64,000 nucleotides of DNA from positions 62,001 through 126,000 of the forward strand of contig JAHABX010000002.1 in assembly GCA_018376135.1 (NCBI GenBank), read 5' to 3'. Source of the stretch: Clostridiales bacterium (lineage in GTDB: Bacteria; Bacillota; Clostridia; Lachnospirales; Lachnospiraceae). The translations under genes and the position numbers were made by a program. Below, piece by piece: positions 10,001-17,878 of the stretch. Below the pieces are notes generated by a model, which saw only the letters and a list, made by a program, of their open reading frames with translations, was not told the origin of the DNA and searched no databases. Within the stretch, counting starts at the first letter, position 1; each line of letters begins with the position of its first letter.

Positions 10001-10585
10001 GAGGATTATAAAGAGATATCAGAACGCTATACGTTTATGAACGGACAGAGAAATGACCTGATGGAGGCGGAGGATGCACTCCGGCAGGTGATCTCGGAAC
10101 TGGACAGCGGTATGAAAAAGCAGTTCCGGGAACAGTTCGTGCTGATCCAGAAGGAGTTCGATAAGGCGTTCAAGGAGCTGTTCGGCGGCGGTAAGGGTAC
10201 ACTGGAGCTGATCGATGAGGAGGATGCACTGGAGACCGGCATCCGCATCATATCCCAGCCGCCGGGCAAGAAGCTGCAGAATATGATGCAGCTCTCCGGT
10301 GGAGAGAAGGCGCTGACGGCCATTGCTCTTTTGTTTGCGATACAGAACTTAAAGCCGTCTCCCTTCTGTCTGCTGGATGAGATCGAGGCGGCGCTGGACG
10401 ACTCCAACGTAGTACGTTTTGCAAAATATTTACATAAACTGACCAAGTATACCCAGTTCATCGTGATCACCCACAGAAGGGGTACGATGAATGCGGCAGA
10501 CAGACTGTATGGAATCACCATGCAGGAGAAGGGTGTATCCACCCTTGTATCCGTTAATCTGATCGAAAACGATCTGGACAAATAG
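7025..10585 (+). CDS. smc: Chromosome segregation ATPase SMC
   Basis: Condensin ATPase that folds and separates chromosomes. Walker A is GPNGSGKSN (residues 31-39), with long coiled coils on both sides of a hinge (about residues 500-680, containing GESMNPGGSMTGG). The ABC signature LSGGEK is at residue 1090 and Walker B is CLLDEIEAALDD, with catalytic Glu near 1119. Full length at 1186 residues. It starts 15 bases after rnc; the ribosome site AGGATAA is weak. Confidence 0.97.
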   Translation: MYLKSIEVQGFKSFANKIVFDFHNGITGIVGPNGSGKSNVADAVRWVLGEQRVKQLRGGSMQDVIFSGTENRKALSYAYVAITLDNGDHQLPVAYEEVTVARRLYRSGESEYLLNGTSCRLKDVQELFYDTGIGKEGYSIIGQGQIDRILSTRPEEARELFDEATGIVKFKKRKKVAEKKLEDEKQNLLRVNDILTELEKQLGPLERQAEKAKEYLKKRETLREYEIHIFLMEMEHIRQQLEKLEEAQRITEGDMKETTAVFENTKLEYERIEKELEAIEQQIDGAKEEASSARLKKQQMKGQIAVLKEQVRSAAASSRHYQERIESIRREEEQRTEEKKKVLAEKEDLDTQLAQAEKVQGKAEEELLDIQQHIKDSQTNIENSKNEIITLLNQRSSIKGKIQRYDAMMEQIQIRKAEVNQKLIQMKSAELGQDELLKQQEQELSEIQKELREKLEERSEVEKRVASLQQQITICRKRLEDGQSAYHREASRLESLQNLAERYDGYGGSIRRVMEQKSRVSGICGVVADLIQTEKKYETAVETALGGSIQNVVTEDEETAKKLIQFLKQNRFGRVTFLPLTAVRSPQQFGQQQALKEEGVIGLAHTLVQTEERYRNIMAQLLGRTLVVDHIDHAVAIQKKYRYSLRIVTLEGESMNPGGSMTGGSFKNSSSLLSRNREIDELKLKVGHLKQDLESVQKKLIEIQNERSSCYLKLDQGASVLQEIRVRENTARMSVEQLADQKRAAGEDLEQFQKESLELTRQTTEIQEMKKTNLQELKDSEAMEKAHTFAVETYQQRLEEDKAKETEASRTLEEYHLDTASILQKAEFAASNLKRIEGELHRIREEQQELEKNMGQAEEDSRSREEGIDALQSEMDAVGEVITGLEEKVRVLQQSKEDQSASHKEFFGRREELSTRMNELDKELFRLTGQKEKLDENSENLMNHMWAEYELTYNAAVPLRKEEYTSLPELKKSCTAVKEEIRGLGSVNVNAIEDYKEISERYTFMNGQRNDLMEAEDALRQVISELDSGMKKQFREQFVLIQKEFDKAFKELFGGGKGTLELIDEEDALETGIRIISQPPGKKLQNMMQLSGGEKALTAIALLFAIQNLKPSPFCLLDEIEAALDDSNVVRFAKYLHKLTKYTQFIVITHRRGTMNAADRLYGITMQEKGVSTLVSVNLIENDLDK

Positions 10586-10597
10586 GAGGTGCCAACT

Positions 10598-11539
10598 ATG
10601 GCTGAGGAGAAGAAAGGATTTTTCAGGCGCCTGGCGGAGGGCTTATCCAAGACCAGGAACAATATCATGTCCGGCATGGATGCGATTTTCAGCGGATTCT
10701 CAGATATTGATGACGATTTTTATGATGAGATCGAGGAGATTCTTGTAATGGGAGATATCGGGATCAACGCCACAACCGCCATCATCAGCAATCTGAAAAA
10801 AAAGGTGAAGGAGCAGCATATCAAAAAGCCGGAAGAATGCAAGGAGCTTCTGATCAACAGTATCCGGGAACAGATGCAGGTAGGGGAAACTGCCTATGAG
10901 TTCGAGCATCGGACCTCGGTTGTACTGGTCATCGGTGTGAACGGAGTGGGAAAGACCACCTCTGTAGGAAAGCTGGCAGGCAAGCTGAAGGAACAGGGAA
11001 GACGAGTCGTACTGGCAGCGGCAGATACCTTCCGTGCGGCGGCAGGAGAGCAGCTTACAGAATGGGCGAACCGTGCGGGCGTGGAGATCATCGGAGGCGC
11101 AGAAGGGGCTGATCCGGCTTCTGTTGTCTATGACGCAGTCTGTGCGGCAAAGGCAAGAAAGGCGGACGTACTTCTGATCGATACGGCAGGAAGACTCCAC
11201 AATAAGAAGAACCTGATGGAGGAGTTAAAGAAGATCAACCGCATCATCGAGCGGGAATACCCGGAGGCCTATCGGGAGACGCTGGTCGTACTGGACGGCA
11301 CTACCGGACAGAATGCCCTGGAGCAGGCGAGACAGTTCGGAGAAGCGGCAGAGCTGACCGGCATCATCCTGACCAAGCTGGACGGAACTGCCAAAGGAGG
11401 CATCGCTGTTGCAATCCAGTCAGAGCTGAACGTGCCGGTGAAATATATCGGTGTGGGAGAACATATTGATGATTTACAGAAGTTTGACGCAGACACATTT
11501 GTAAATGCATTGTTCCTGATCGAGAAGGGCGAGGAGTAG
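10598..11539 (+). CDS. ftsY: Signal recognition particle receptor FtsY
   Basis: GTPase receptor that docks SRP-ribosome complexes to the membrane. NG domain with P-loop GVNGVGKTTSVGKLAG, LLIDTAGRLHN, TKLDGTAKGG, and a C-terminal GVGEHIDDLQKFDADTFV motif typical of FtsY. The A domain is short, as in many Gram-positives. AGGAGG ends eight bases before the ATG at 10598; the GTG at 10589 lies inside that site and was rejected. It starts 12 bases after smc. Confidence 0.96.
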   Translation: MAEEKKGFFRRLAEGLSKTRNNIMSGMDAIFSGFSDIDDDFYDEIEEILVMGDIGINATTAIISNLKKKVKEQHIKKPEECKELLINSIREQMQVGETAYEFEHRTSVVLVIGVNGVGKTTSVGKLAGKLKEQGRRVVLAAADTFRAAAGEQLTEWANRAGVEIIGGAEGADPASVVYDAVCAAKARKADVLLIDTAGRLHNKKNLMEELKKINRIIEREYPEAYRETLVVLDGTTGQNALEQARQFGEAAELTGIILTKLDGTAKGGIAVAIQSELNVPVKYIGVGEHIDDLQKFDADTFVNALFLIEKGEE

Positions 11540-11584
11540 AAAAACGCAGAGCATACATGATACAGCAAAGGAGATACGAAAAAG

Positions 11585-12796
11585 ATGATGACTTTGGAAA
11601 AATTTGAAGAAGCCTGTGAGCTTGTCGGCAGAGTGACGACGGAGACAAGACTGATGCACAGCCAGTATCTGAGTGACCAGTGCCAAAACAGAGTATATCT
11701 GAAACCGGAGAACATGCAGAAGACAGGCGCATTTAAGATCCGCGGAGCTTATTATAAGATCAGTACACTTTCCGAGGAAGAACGGGCAAAGGGAATGATC
11801 ACGGCATCGGCAGGCAACCATGCCCAGGGAGTGGCATTTGCGGCAAGAGAGTATGGCTGCAGGGCAGTGATCTGTATGCCGACCACGACTCCGCTGATCA
11901 AGGTAAACCGTACCAAATCCTACGGAGCCGAGGTGGTGCTTTACGGCAATGACTTTGACGAAGCATGCGCCCATGCCTATGAGCTGGCAAAGGAGCACGG
12001 ATATACCTTTATCCATCCTTTTGATGATCTGGATGTGGCAACCGGACAGGGAACCATTTCCATGGAGATCTTCAAGGAGCTTCCGCTGGTGGATTATATT
12101 CTGGTCCCCATTGGAGGAGGCGGGCTTGCGGCAGGTGTGGCAACGCTGGCAAAGCAGCTGAATCCCAAGATCAAGGTCATTGGCGTGGAGCCGGTGGGAG
12201 CAAACTGCATGCAGCAGTCCCTGGAAAAGGGAGAGGTGATCTGTCTGGATCACAGTGATACCATCGCGGACGGTACGGCGGTACGTGAGCCGGGCAAGAC
12301 AATCTTCCCGTATATCCGTAAAAATATCGATCAGATCATCGCAGTGCCGGATGATGAACTGATCGTGGCATTCCTTGATATGGTCGAGAACCACAAGATG
12401 ATCGTGGAGAACTCGGGACTTTTGAGCGTAGCGGCACTGAAGCATCTGAATGTAAAGAACAAGAAGATCGTGTGTATTTTAAGCGGCGGCAATATGGATA
12501 TCATCACCATGTCCTCGGTCGTTCAGCATGGTCTGATCCAGAGAGACCGTATCTTCTCTGTATCTGTTCTCCTGCCGGATAAGCCGGGTGCGCTGGTGAA
12601 TGTGGCGTCTGTTATTGCGGAGCAGCAGGGCAATGTGATCCGTCTGGATCACAATCAGTTCGTCAGCACCAACCGGAATGCGGCTGTGGAGCTGAAGATC
12701 ACGATGGAGGCATTCGGTACGGAGCATAAGGAGGCAATCATCAAAGCCCTGCAGGAATGCGGTTATAAGCCGAAGCTGATCCGGGCGAATATTTAG
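11585..12796 (+). CDS. ilvA: Threonine ammonia-lyase with C-terminal ACT domain
   Basis: PLP enzyme converting threonine to 2-oxobutyrate and ammonia. The PLP lysine is in GAFKIRGA (about residue 51); SAGNHAQG and the phosphate-binding GGGGLAAG loop are present. After about residue 320 there is a single ACT-like domain (SVLLPDKPGALVNVASVI), as in the short 400-residue IlvA/TdcB-type enzymes. Whether it serves isoleucine synthesis or threonine breakdown is not decidable here. AAGGAG precedes the start. Homoserine dehydrogenase, an enzyme of threonine synthesis, is two genes downstream. Confidence 0.93.
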   Translation: MMTLEKFEEACELVGRVTTETRLMHSQYLSDQCQNRVYLKPENMQKTGAFKIRGAYYKISTLSEEERAKGMITASAGNHAQGVAFAAREYGCRAVICMPTTTPLIKVNRTKSYGAEVVLYGNDFDEACAHAYELAKEHGYTFIHPFDDLDVATGQGTISMEIFKELPLVDYILVPIGGGGLAAGVATLAKQLNPKIKVIGVEPVGANCMQQSLEKGEVICLDHSDTIADGTAVREPGKTIFPYIRKNIDQIIAVPDDELIVAFLDMVENHKMIVENSGLLSVAALKHLNVKNKKIVCILSGGNMDIITMSSVVQHGLIQRDRIFSVSVLLPDKPGALVNVASVIAEQQGNVIRLDHNQFVSTNRNAAVELKITMEAFGTEHKEAIIKALQECGYKPKLIRANI

Positions 12797-12805
12797 GAGG
12801 TACAG

Positions 12806-13225
12806 ATGGAAAGCAGAATTGAAAATACGATCGTAAGACATGATAAGGGATATAACTGTGCGCAGTCTGTGGCATGTACCTATTGTGATCTGCTTGGATA
12901 TGATGAGTCTCAGGTGTTCTGTATGACCGAAGGCTTCGGTCTGGGAATGGGCGGTATGGAAGGAACCTGCGGGGCTTTGGCAGGAGCAGTGGTCCTTGCG
13001 GGACTGAAGAACAGCAGCGGCGATCTGGATGCGCCGAAGACAAAGGGCAGGACTTATCAGCTTTCAAAAAGGATCGTCAGTGAGTTTCAGAAAAAATGCG
13101 GTTCGATCGTATGCAGAGAACTGAAGGGTGTGGAGACCGGAAAACCAAAGTATGCCTGTGCGGACTGTATCAGGGACGCGGCAGCAATTATAGAAAACGT
13201 ACTGTTTGGAGAAGAAGATGAGTGA
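12806..13225 (+). CDS. C_GCAxxG_C_C family redox protein
   Basis: Small cysteine-rich protein of the C_GCAxxG_C_C family, proposed to be redox active but without a firm function. The pattern is visible as YNCAQSV, GTCGALAGA, then KKCGSIVCREL and a terminal CADCIRDAA. It begins ten bases after ilvA and overlaps the hom start by eight bases, so the three genes are likely co-transcribed. Nothing in the sequence names a partner or substrate. Confidence 0.85.
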   Translation: MESRIENTIVRHDKGYNCAQSVACTYCDLLGYDESQVFCMTEGFGLGMGGMEGTCGALAGAVVLAGLKNSSGDLDAPKTKGRTYQLSKRIVSEFQKKCGSIVCRELKGVETGKPKYACADCIRDAAAIIENVLFGEEDE

Positions 13226-14507
13226 ATATAAGGAAATAAAAGCGGCGCTTCTGGGAGCAGGCACGGTAGGCGGAGGCGTCTACAAGCTGCTGCAGAGAAG
13301 AAAGGCGGAGATGCCTTCCAAGATTCAGGCGGATCTGTCCATTACAAAGGTGCTGGTGAGAAATGCATCTAAAAAAAGAGAAGGGATTCCGGATGAGGTG
13401 CTGACCGATGACTGGAGCAGTATCGTCCATGATCCGGATATCAGTATCGTTATCGAATTAATGGGAGGGATCGAGCCTGCCCGTACTTATATACTGGAAG
13501 CGCTGGAGGCAGGAAAGCATGTGGTGACTGCCAATAAGGATCTGATGGCAGAGCACGGTAAGGAGCTGATGGATGCGGCAGAGCGGAATCACTGTGACCT
13601 GCAGTTTGAAGCGGCAGTGGCAGGAGGAATCCCTATCATCCGCCCGCTGAAGGAGTGTCTTGCGGGTAATGAGATCACGGAAGTGATGGGTATCGTCAAT
13701 GGAACCACCAACTACATCCTGACCAAGATGACAAAGGACGGCATGGATTTTTCGGAGGCTTTGAAGAAGGCGCAGGAGCTGGGCTTTGCAGAAGCAGATC
13801 CCACGGCTGATATTGAGGGACTGGATGCAGGACGCAAGATGGCAATTCTTGCTTCCATTGCCTTCCATTCCCGTGTAACCTTTGGAGATGTGGATATCAA
13901 GGGTATCACAAACATTACAGCAAGGGATATCCAGTACGCGAAGGAGCTTGGCTGTACCCTGAAGCTTCTGGGTGTGGCAAGAAATCTGGATGGAGAGATC
14001 GAGGTGGGGGTATTCCCCATGCTTCTGCCTTCCGGTCATCCCCTTGCCAATGTGAATGATTCCTTTAATGCGGTGTTTGTTCATGGAGATGCGGTGGATG
14101 ACGCCATGTTCCAGGGAAGAGGTGCCGGTGAGTTCCCCACAGCCAGTGCAGTGGTGGGCGATGTGATCGCCGTTGCCCGGAATATGCAGTACGGCTGCTG
14201 CGGCCGGATCGGATGCAGCTGTTATAAAAATCTTCCGCTGAAAGCATCCGGAGATGCGGAGCATAAGTTTTTCCTGCGCCTTCTGGTGGAAGACCGTCCG
14301 GGTATTCTGGCAGGTGTGGCAGGTGTACTGGGCAACAACAGCGTGAGTATCAATCAGGTGATCCAGAAGCCGGCAGTGGACGGTGTGGCAGAGCTGGTTG
14401 TGATCACGGATAAGGTGGTAAGCCGTCATCTGCATGATGCACTGGTAATTTTTGGTGAAATGTCCATGATCCGGAAGGTGGCATCCGTGATCCGCGTATA
14501 CGCGTAG
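13218..14507 (+). CDS. hom: Homoserine dehydrogenase with ACT domain
   Basis: NAD(P)-dependent reduction of aspartate semialdehyde to homoserine, on the path to threonine and methionine. The Rossmann start is AALLGAGTVGGGVYKLL; AVAGGIPIIRPLKE, GIVNGTTNYILTKM and EADPTADIEGLDA are family signatures. The C-terminus has an ACT domain (VEDRPGILAGVAGVLGNNSVSI) for feedback control. The ATG at 13218 has GGAG six bases upstream and overlaps the previous gene by eight bases; an in-frame ATG at 13206 lies within the previous gene. Length 429 is typical. Confidence 0.95.
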   Translation: MSEYKEIKAALLGAGTVGGGVYKLLQRRKAEMPSKIQADLSITKVLVRNASKKREGIPDEVLTDDWSSIVHDPDISIVIELMGGIEPARTYILEALEAGKHVVTANKDLMAEHGKELMDAAERNHCDLQFEAAVAGGIPIIRPLKECLAGNEITEVMGIVNGTTNYILTKMTKDGMDFSEALKKAQELGFAEADPTADIEGLDAGRKMAILASIAFHSRVTFGDVDIKGITNITARDIQYAKELGCTLKLLGVARNLDGEIEVGVFPMLLPSGHPLANVNDSFNAVFVHGDAVDDAMFQGRGAGEFPTASAVVGDVIAVARNMQYGCCGRIGCSCYKNLPLKASGDAEHKFFLRLLVEDRPGILAGVAGVLGNNSVSINQVIQKPAVDGVAELVVITDKVVSRHLHDALVIFGEMSMIRKVASVIRVYA

Positions 14508-14587
14508 AGCTGTGGCAGCCATTTCCTGATTAGACGGGAAAGAAAACGGGTATTCTTTTAGTGTGTAGTTCAGAAAGGAGAATGCCA

Positions 14588-14899
14588 ATGGAAATCAGGG
14601 AGATTACCGGAGACAATTTTCAGACTGAAGTGACGGGGGCAGATCAGCCGGTGCTGGTGGAATTTTACGCAGACTGGTGCAGTCCCTGTAAAGCACAGCT
14701 CCCGATTCTCATGGAAGCGGCAGAAGAAGCGTGCGACGTGAGATTCTGCAGGGTGAACATTGAGAAGGCACCTGAGCTTGCCGAAAAATATGGTATCAGC
14801 TCGGTCCCGACCATGCTTTTGATGAACGGAGAGAAGATCTTCCGGACCATTATCGGATTCCAGCCACTGGAAGCGATTCTGGAGTATCTGGAAATGTAA
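14588..14899 (+). CDS. Thioredoxin-like protein with CSPC active site
   Basis: A 103-residue thioredoxin fold with active site WCSPCK (Cys31, Cys34), where the usual Gly is Ser. The cis-Pro region SSVPTMLLMNGEK is intact. Disulfide exchange is likely; the redox potential may differ from classical WCGPC thioredoxins. The ATG at 14588 was chosen because AAGGAG ends seven bases before it; the ATG at 14582 is too close to that site. Confidence 0.88.
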   Translation: MEIREITGDNFQTEVTGADQPVLVEFYADWCSPCKAQLPILMEAAEEACDVRFCRVNIEKAPELAEKYGISSVPTMLLMNGEKIFRTIIGFQPLEAILEYLEM

Positions 14900-14991
14900 A
14901 AAGAACATGCAGAAACGCGCGATGCAGCCCTGTGGGAGAATTCTCCTCCGGGGCTGTGTTGGTGTGGACGGTCTGCGGGATGGGAGAAATG

Positions 14992-15708
14992 ATGAAGCTT
15001 CAGAAGCTTTTGAGCCTGGTACGGCAGGCAGTGGAAAAATATCATATGATTGAAGCGGGAGACAGGATCGCGGTAGGTGTATCCGGAGGAAAGGACAGTC
15101 TGACTCTGCTGTATGCACTAAAGGAATTGTCCCGCTTTTATCCGAAGCCTTTTTCGGTCTGTGCGGTCAGTGTTGACCTGGGCTTTGAAAATACGGATTT
15201 TACAGAGATAGAGGCTTACTGTGAAGCCCTCGGAACAGAGTATTCGGTGGTACATACACAGATCGGTCAGATCGTTCTGAAAGAACGAAAGGAAAAGAAT
15301 CCCTGTTCTCTGTGTGCCAAACTCAGAAAAGGTGCACTGGTGACGGAGGTACAGCGCCTGGGATGCAACAAGATCGCCTATGCCCATCACAAGGATGATT
15401 TTGTGGAGACCATGCTTTTGTCCCTGATCTTCCAGGGACAGTTTTATGCATTTCCTCCGGTCACCTGGTTTGAGGATACGAAGCTTTCCGTGCTCCGTCC
15501 CCTGATGCTGGTGGAGGAGGCGCAGGTGAAGGGCTTCTGCAGCAGGTATGAGATCCCGGTCATGAAAAGTCCCTGCCCGGTGGACGGGACCACCAGGCGG
15601 GCATATGCCAAGGAACTGCTGGCGCAGATACAAAGAGAGCATCCGGGGGCGAAGGAACGGATGTTCCATGCAATTACAGAAGGGAATATTTATGACTGGA
15701 AGGTGTAA
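14992..15708 (+). CDS. TtcA-family PP-loop tRNA sulfurtransferase-like protein
   Basis: ATP pyrophosphatase fold of the TtcA/TtuA group, which thiolates tRNA. The PP-loop SGGKDS is at residues 31-36; a central CSLC pair and a later Cys (KSPCPVDG) could hold an iron-sulfur cluster. HHKDDFVET is the second nucleotide motif. Length 238 fits. Of the in-frame ATGs at 14980, 14989 and 14992, the last has the best spacing to GGGAG. An inverted repeat (CAGCCC / GGGGCTG, 14924-14956) lies just upstream. The exact tRNA base and position modified are not shown by sequence. Confidence 0.85.
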   Translation: MKLQKLLSLVRQAVEKYHMIEAGDRIAVGVSGGKDSLTLLYALKELSRFYPKPFSVCAVSVDLGFENTDFTEIEAYCEALGTEYSVVHTQIGQIVLKERKEKNPCSLCAKLRKGALVTEVQRLGCNKIAYAHHKDDFVETMLLSLIFQGQFYAFPPVTWFEDTKLSVLRPLMLVEEAQVKGFCSRYEIPVMKSPCPVDGTTRRAYAKELLAQIQREHPGAKERMFHAITEGNIYDWKV

Positions 15709-15745
15709 AAAGGACGGCAGTGAAACAGAAGCTGCCGTCCTTTTT
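15707..15745. terminator. Bidirectional terminator between convergent genes
   Basis: AAAAAGGACGGCAG / CTGCCGTCCTTTTT arms around an 11-base loop. The run of A on one side and T on the other lets it stop transcription from both the TtcA-like gene and the convergent inositol monophosphatase gene. Confidence 0.92.
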
Positions 15746-15750
15746 GCCCT

Positions 15751-16512
15751 TTACAGGAAGGCTTTCATCTTATCATAGATCTCCGGCGTACATGCCAGAA
15801 CACTGGAGCCTTTCAGGTATGTGACTTCCCTGCCGTCCCAGTCTGTAAGCTTTCCGCCGGCTTCCTGAAGGATCAGTGCGCCTGCGGCATAATCCCAGGG
15901 ATTCAGAGTGAGCTCCAGATAGGCATCTACTCTTCCGGCAGCCACATAGCACAGATCAAGAGCCGCAGATGCGCTTCTGCGGAAATCAGCGGTCGCTACA
16001 AAGATTTTCTGAAAGATCGGGAACAGCATATCAGCCCGTTCCTTCTGATAAGGGCTGGATCCGAAAGCAATGATACAGGTATCAAAGGCCTCCCGGTGGG
16101 AGACATGGATCGGTCTGCCGTTCAGGTATGCCCCCTGTCCGCGGACTGCGTGAAAGGTCTCGTCTGTGAAAGGATTGTAGACCACTCCGAAGACCATCTG
16201 TCCCTGCTCGTACAGTCCAAGAGATACCGCACTCATCTGATAATCGTGGATCAGATTGGTGGTTCCGTCGATGGGATCCAGGATCCAGTAAGAGCTGTCG
16301 GGATCCAGATTTTGATTCTCCTGCTCCTCTGACAGGAGAATGACATGGGGTGTGAGTCTGCCAAGCTCTTCTCTCATATACTCCTGAACTGCCACATCTA
16401 CTTTCGTTACATAGTCGGCAGCGCCTTTCACGGTGACCGCATGTGCCAGCTCTTCATTGAAGATAATACTGCGGGCACTGTGAACCAGCTCCAGAATTTT
16501 ATCATAGTTCAT
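15751..16512 (-). CDS. suhB: Inositol monophosphatase family protein
   Basis: Magnesium-dependent sugar/inositol phosphate phosphatase of the SuhB/IMPase family. Metal-binding motifs are LSEEQENQ, WILDPIDGTTNLIH and the C-terminal NPWDYAAGALI. Length 253 is normal. A TATAAT lies on the minus strand at 16561-16566 and GAGGAAG precedes the start. True substrates in bacteria are often uncertain; inositol phosphates, glycerol-2-phosphate and fructose bisphosphate are all acted on by relatives. Confidence 0.92.
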   Translation of the reverse strand: MNYDKILELVHSARSIIFNEELAHAVTVKGAADYVTKVDVAVQEYMREELGRLTPHVILLSEEQENQNLDPDSSYWILDPIDGTTNLIHDYQMSAVSLGLYEQGQMVFGVVYNPFTDETFHAVRGQGAYLNGRPIHVSHREAFDTCIIAFGSSPYQKERADMLFPIFQKIFVATADFRRSASAALDLCYVAAGRVDAYLELTLNPWDYAAGALILQEAGGKLTDWDGREVTYLKGSSVLACTPEIYDKMKAFL

Positions 16513-16608
16513 AGTATGCTTCCTCTTTTCTCAGATTGGTAAAATTAAAATGACAGGGGCATTATAACACAGGTAAAGAAAATGTACTATTCTTTTCCGG
16601 TAAAATCC

Positions 16609-16637
16609 TTGCGTGCAGGACGAGTTTTTCATATAAT
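16609..16637 (+). promoter_or_regulatory. Probable promoter of the MFS-lipoprotein pair
   Basis: TTGCGT (16609-16614), 17-base spacer, TATAAT (16632-16637), 35 bases before the GTG start. Confidence 0.6.
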
Positions 16638-16672
16638 ATTGGTAATTTCCAGGATATGAGGAGGGACAGAAA

Positions 16673-17857
16673 GTGAACATAAATACCAAAAAGCTGGAGG
16701 TTCAGTACAGCATCCTGCAGGGGGCATACTGGGCATCTTTCTGTGTGATCTACGGCTTCGCCACTGTGTTTCTGTTGTCTAAGGGATTTAACAGTGCACA
16801 GATCGGTGTCATGATCGCGGTCGGAAATGTACTGGGAGTGGTGATGCAGCCATATTTTGCATCAATTGCGGACGCGTCCGGAAAGCTGGATCTGCATCGG
16901 CTGACAGCGCTTCTGTCAGGGGTGCTGGCGGTGCTCCTTCTGCTGCTGTGTCTGGCGCCCAACTGGCTTGCGGCAACTGCCTTTTTGTTCGTCCTGTCGG
17001 ATGTGTTTCTACAGGTGATTCAGCCGCTGGTCAATTCGGTCAGCGTCTACTATGTGAATCGGGGCGTGCAGATGGACTTTGGCATTGCCCGGGGAGTGGG
17101 TTCCCTGTCTTATGCAGGCGCCTCTTATGTGCTGGGACTTCTGGTGGAGCATTTTGGTTCTGTGACGGTTCCGCTTCTGGGACTTTTTCTGATGGTTATC
17201 GTGGTGCTTACCATGTGTTCTCTTCCGGTGCTTCAGGAAGGGATGCAGGAAGCACGGCAGCAGAAAAAAGAGAGCTCTGATATTTCTATCTGGAGATTTT
17301 TCGGAAAATATAAAAATTTTACCCTGACCCTGGCAGGTATTACGCTTTTATTTACCTTCCACAATATGAGTAATTCTTATCTGATCCAGATCGTCAGTCA
17401 TCTGGGAGGAGATTCGGCGCAGATGGGGACGGCGCTTTCCATTGCAGCCGTACTGGAGCTTCCGGTCATGGTATTTTTCTCCAGGCTGGTAAAGAGATTC
17501 TCCAGCCGGACGCTTCTGATCGTATCGGGTATGTTCTTCGTTTTGAAGGCACTGAGCCTTCTTCTGGTGGGCAATATGTTCCAGCTTTATCTGCAGCAGA
17601 TGCTGCAGATGGGATCCTTTGCACTGTATGTCCCTGCATCGGTCTACTATGTGAATGAGCATATGGCAGAGCAGGACAAATTTAAAGGACAGGCAGTGAT
17701 GACAGGAACCAATACGCTGGGAGGGGTTCTGGGAAGTCTGCTGGGAGGATTTCTGCTGAATGCATCCGGTGTGGAGCTGATGCTGCAGGTGGAATTTGCG
17801 GTGGCAGCCCTTGGCGGTGTACTGGTGCTTTTGTCTGCGGGGAAAAAGGATGAATAA
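16673..17857 (+). CDS. MFS transporter, LacY/HcaT-like branch
   Basis: Twelve-span permease of the major facilitator superfamily, most like the branch annotated as MFS_1_like or 3-phenylpropionate/nucleoside transporters. Hydrophobic segments run through the whole 394 residues, with a cytoplasmic central loop (about 195-212, ARQQKKESSD). Start is GTG at 16673 with GAGGAGGG six bases upstream. The lipoprotein gene follows 21 bases after its stop, so they are co-transcribed; the substrate is unknown. Confidence 0.85.
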   Translation: MNINTKKLEVQYSILQGAYWASFCVIYGFATVFLLSKGFNSAQIGVMIAVGNVLGVVMQPYFASIADASGKLDLHRLTALLSGVLAVLLLLLCLAPNWLAATAFLFVLSDVFLQVIQPLVNSVSVYYVNRGVQMDFGIARGVGSLSYAGASYVLGLLVEHFGSVTVPLLGLFLMVIVVLTMCSLPVLQEGMQEARQQKKESSDISIWRFFGKYKNFTLTLAGITLLFTFHNMSNSYLIQIVSHLGGDSAQMGTALSIAAVLELPVMVFFSRLVKRFSSRTLLIVSGMFFVLKALSLLLVGNMFQLYLQQMLQMGSFALYVPASVYYVNEHMAEQDKFKGQAVMTGTNTLGGVLGSLLGGFLLNASGVELMLQVEFAVAALGGVLVLLSAGKKDE

Positions 17858-17878
17858 GGGAAAACAGGGGGATAAGAG

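Noticed and set aside
11540..13217. Search for a T-box or threonine attenuator in front of ilvA and hom
   Set aside because: The gaps are under 50 bases or negative, so there is no room for such a leader.
14924..14956. Inverted repeat CAGCCC / GGGGCTG before the TtcA-like gene as a terminator
   Set aside because: No T-run follows; it remains only a possible leader structure.
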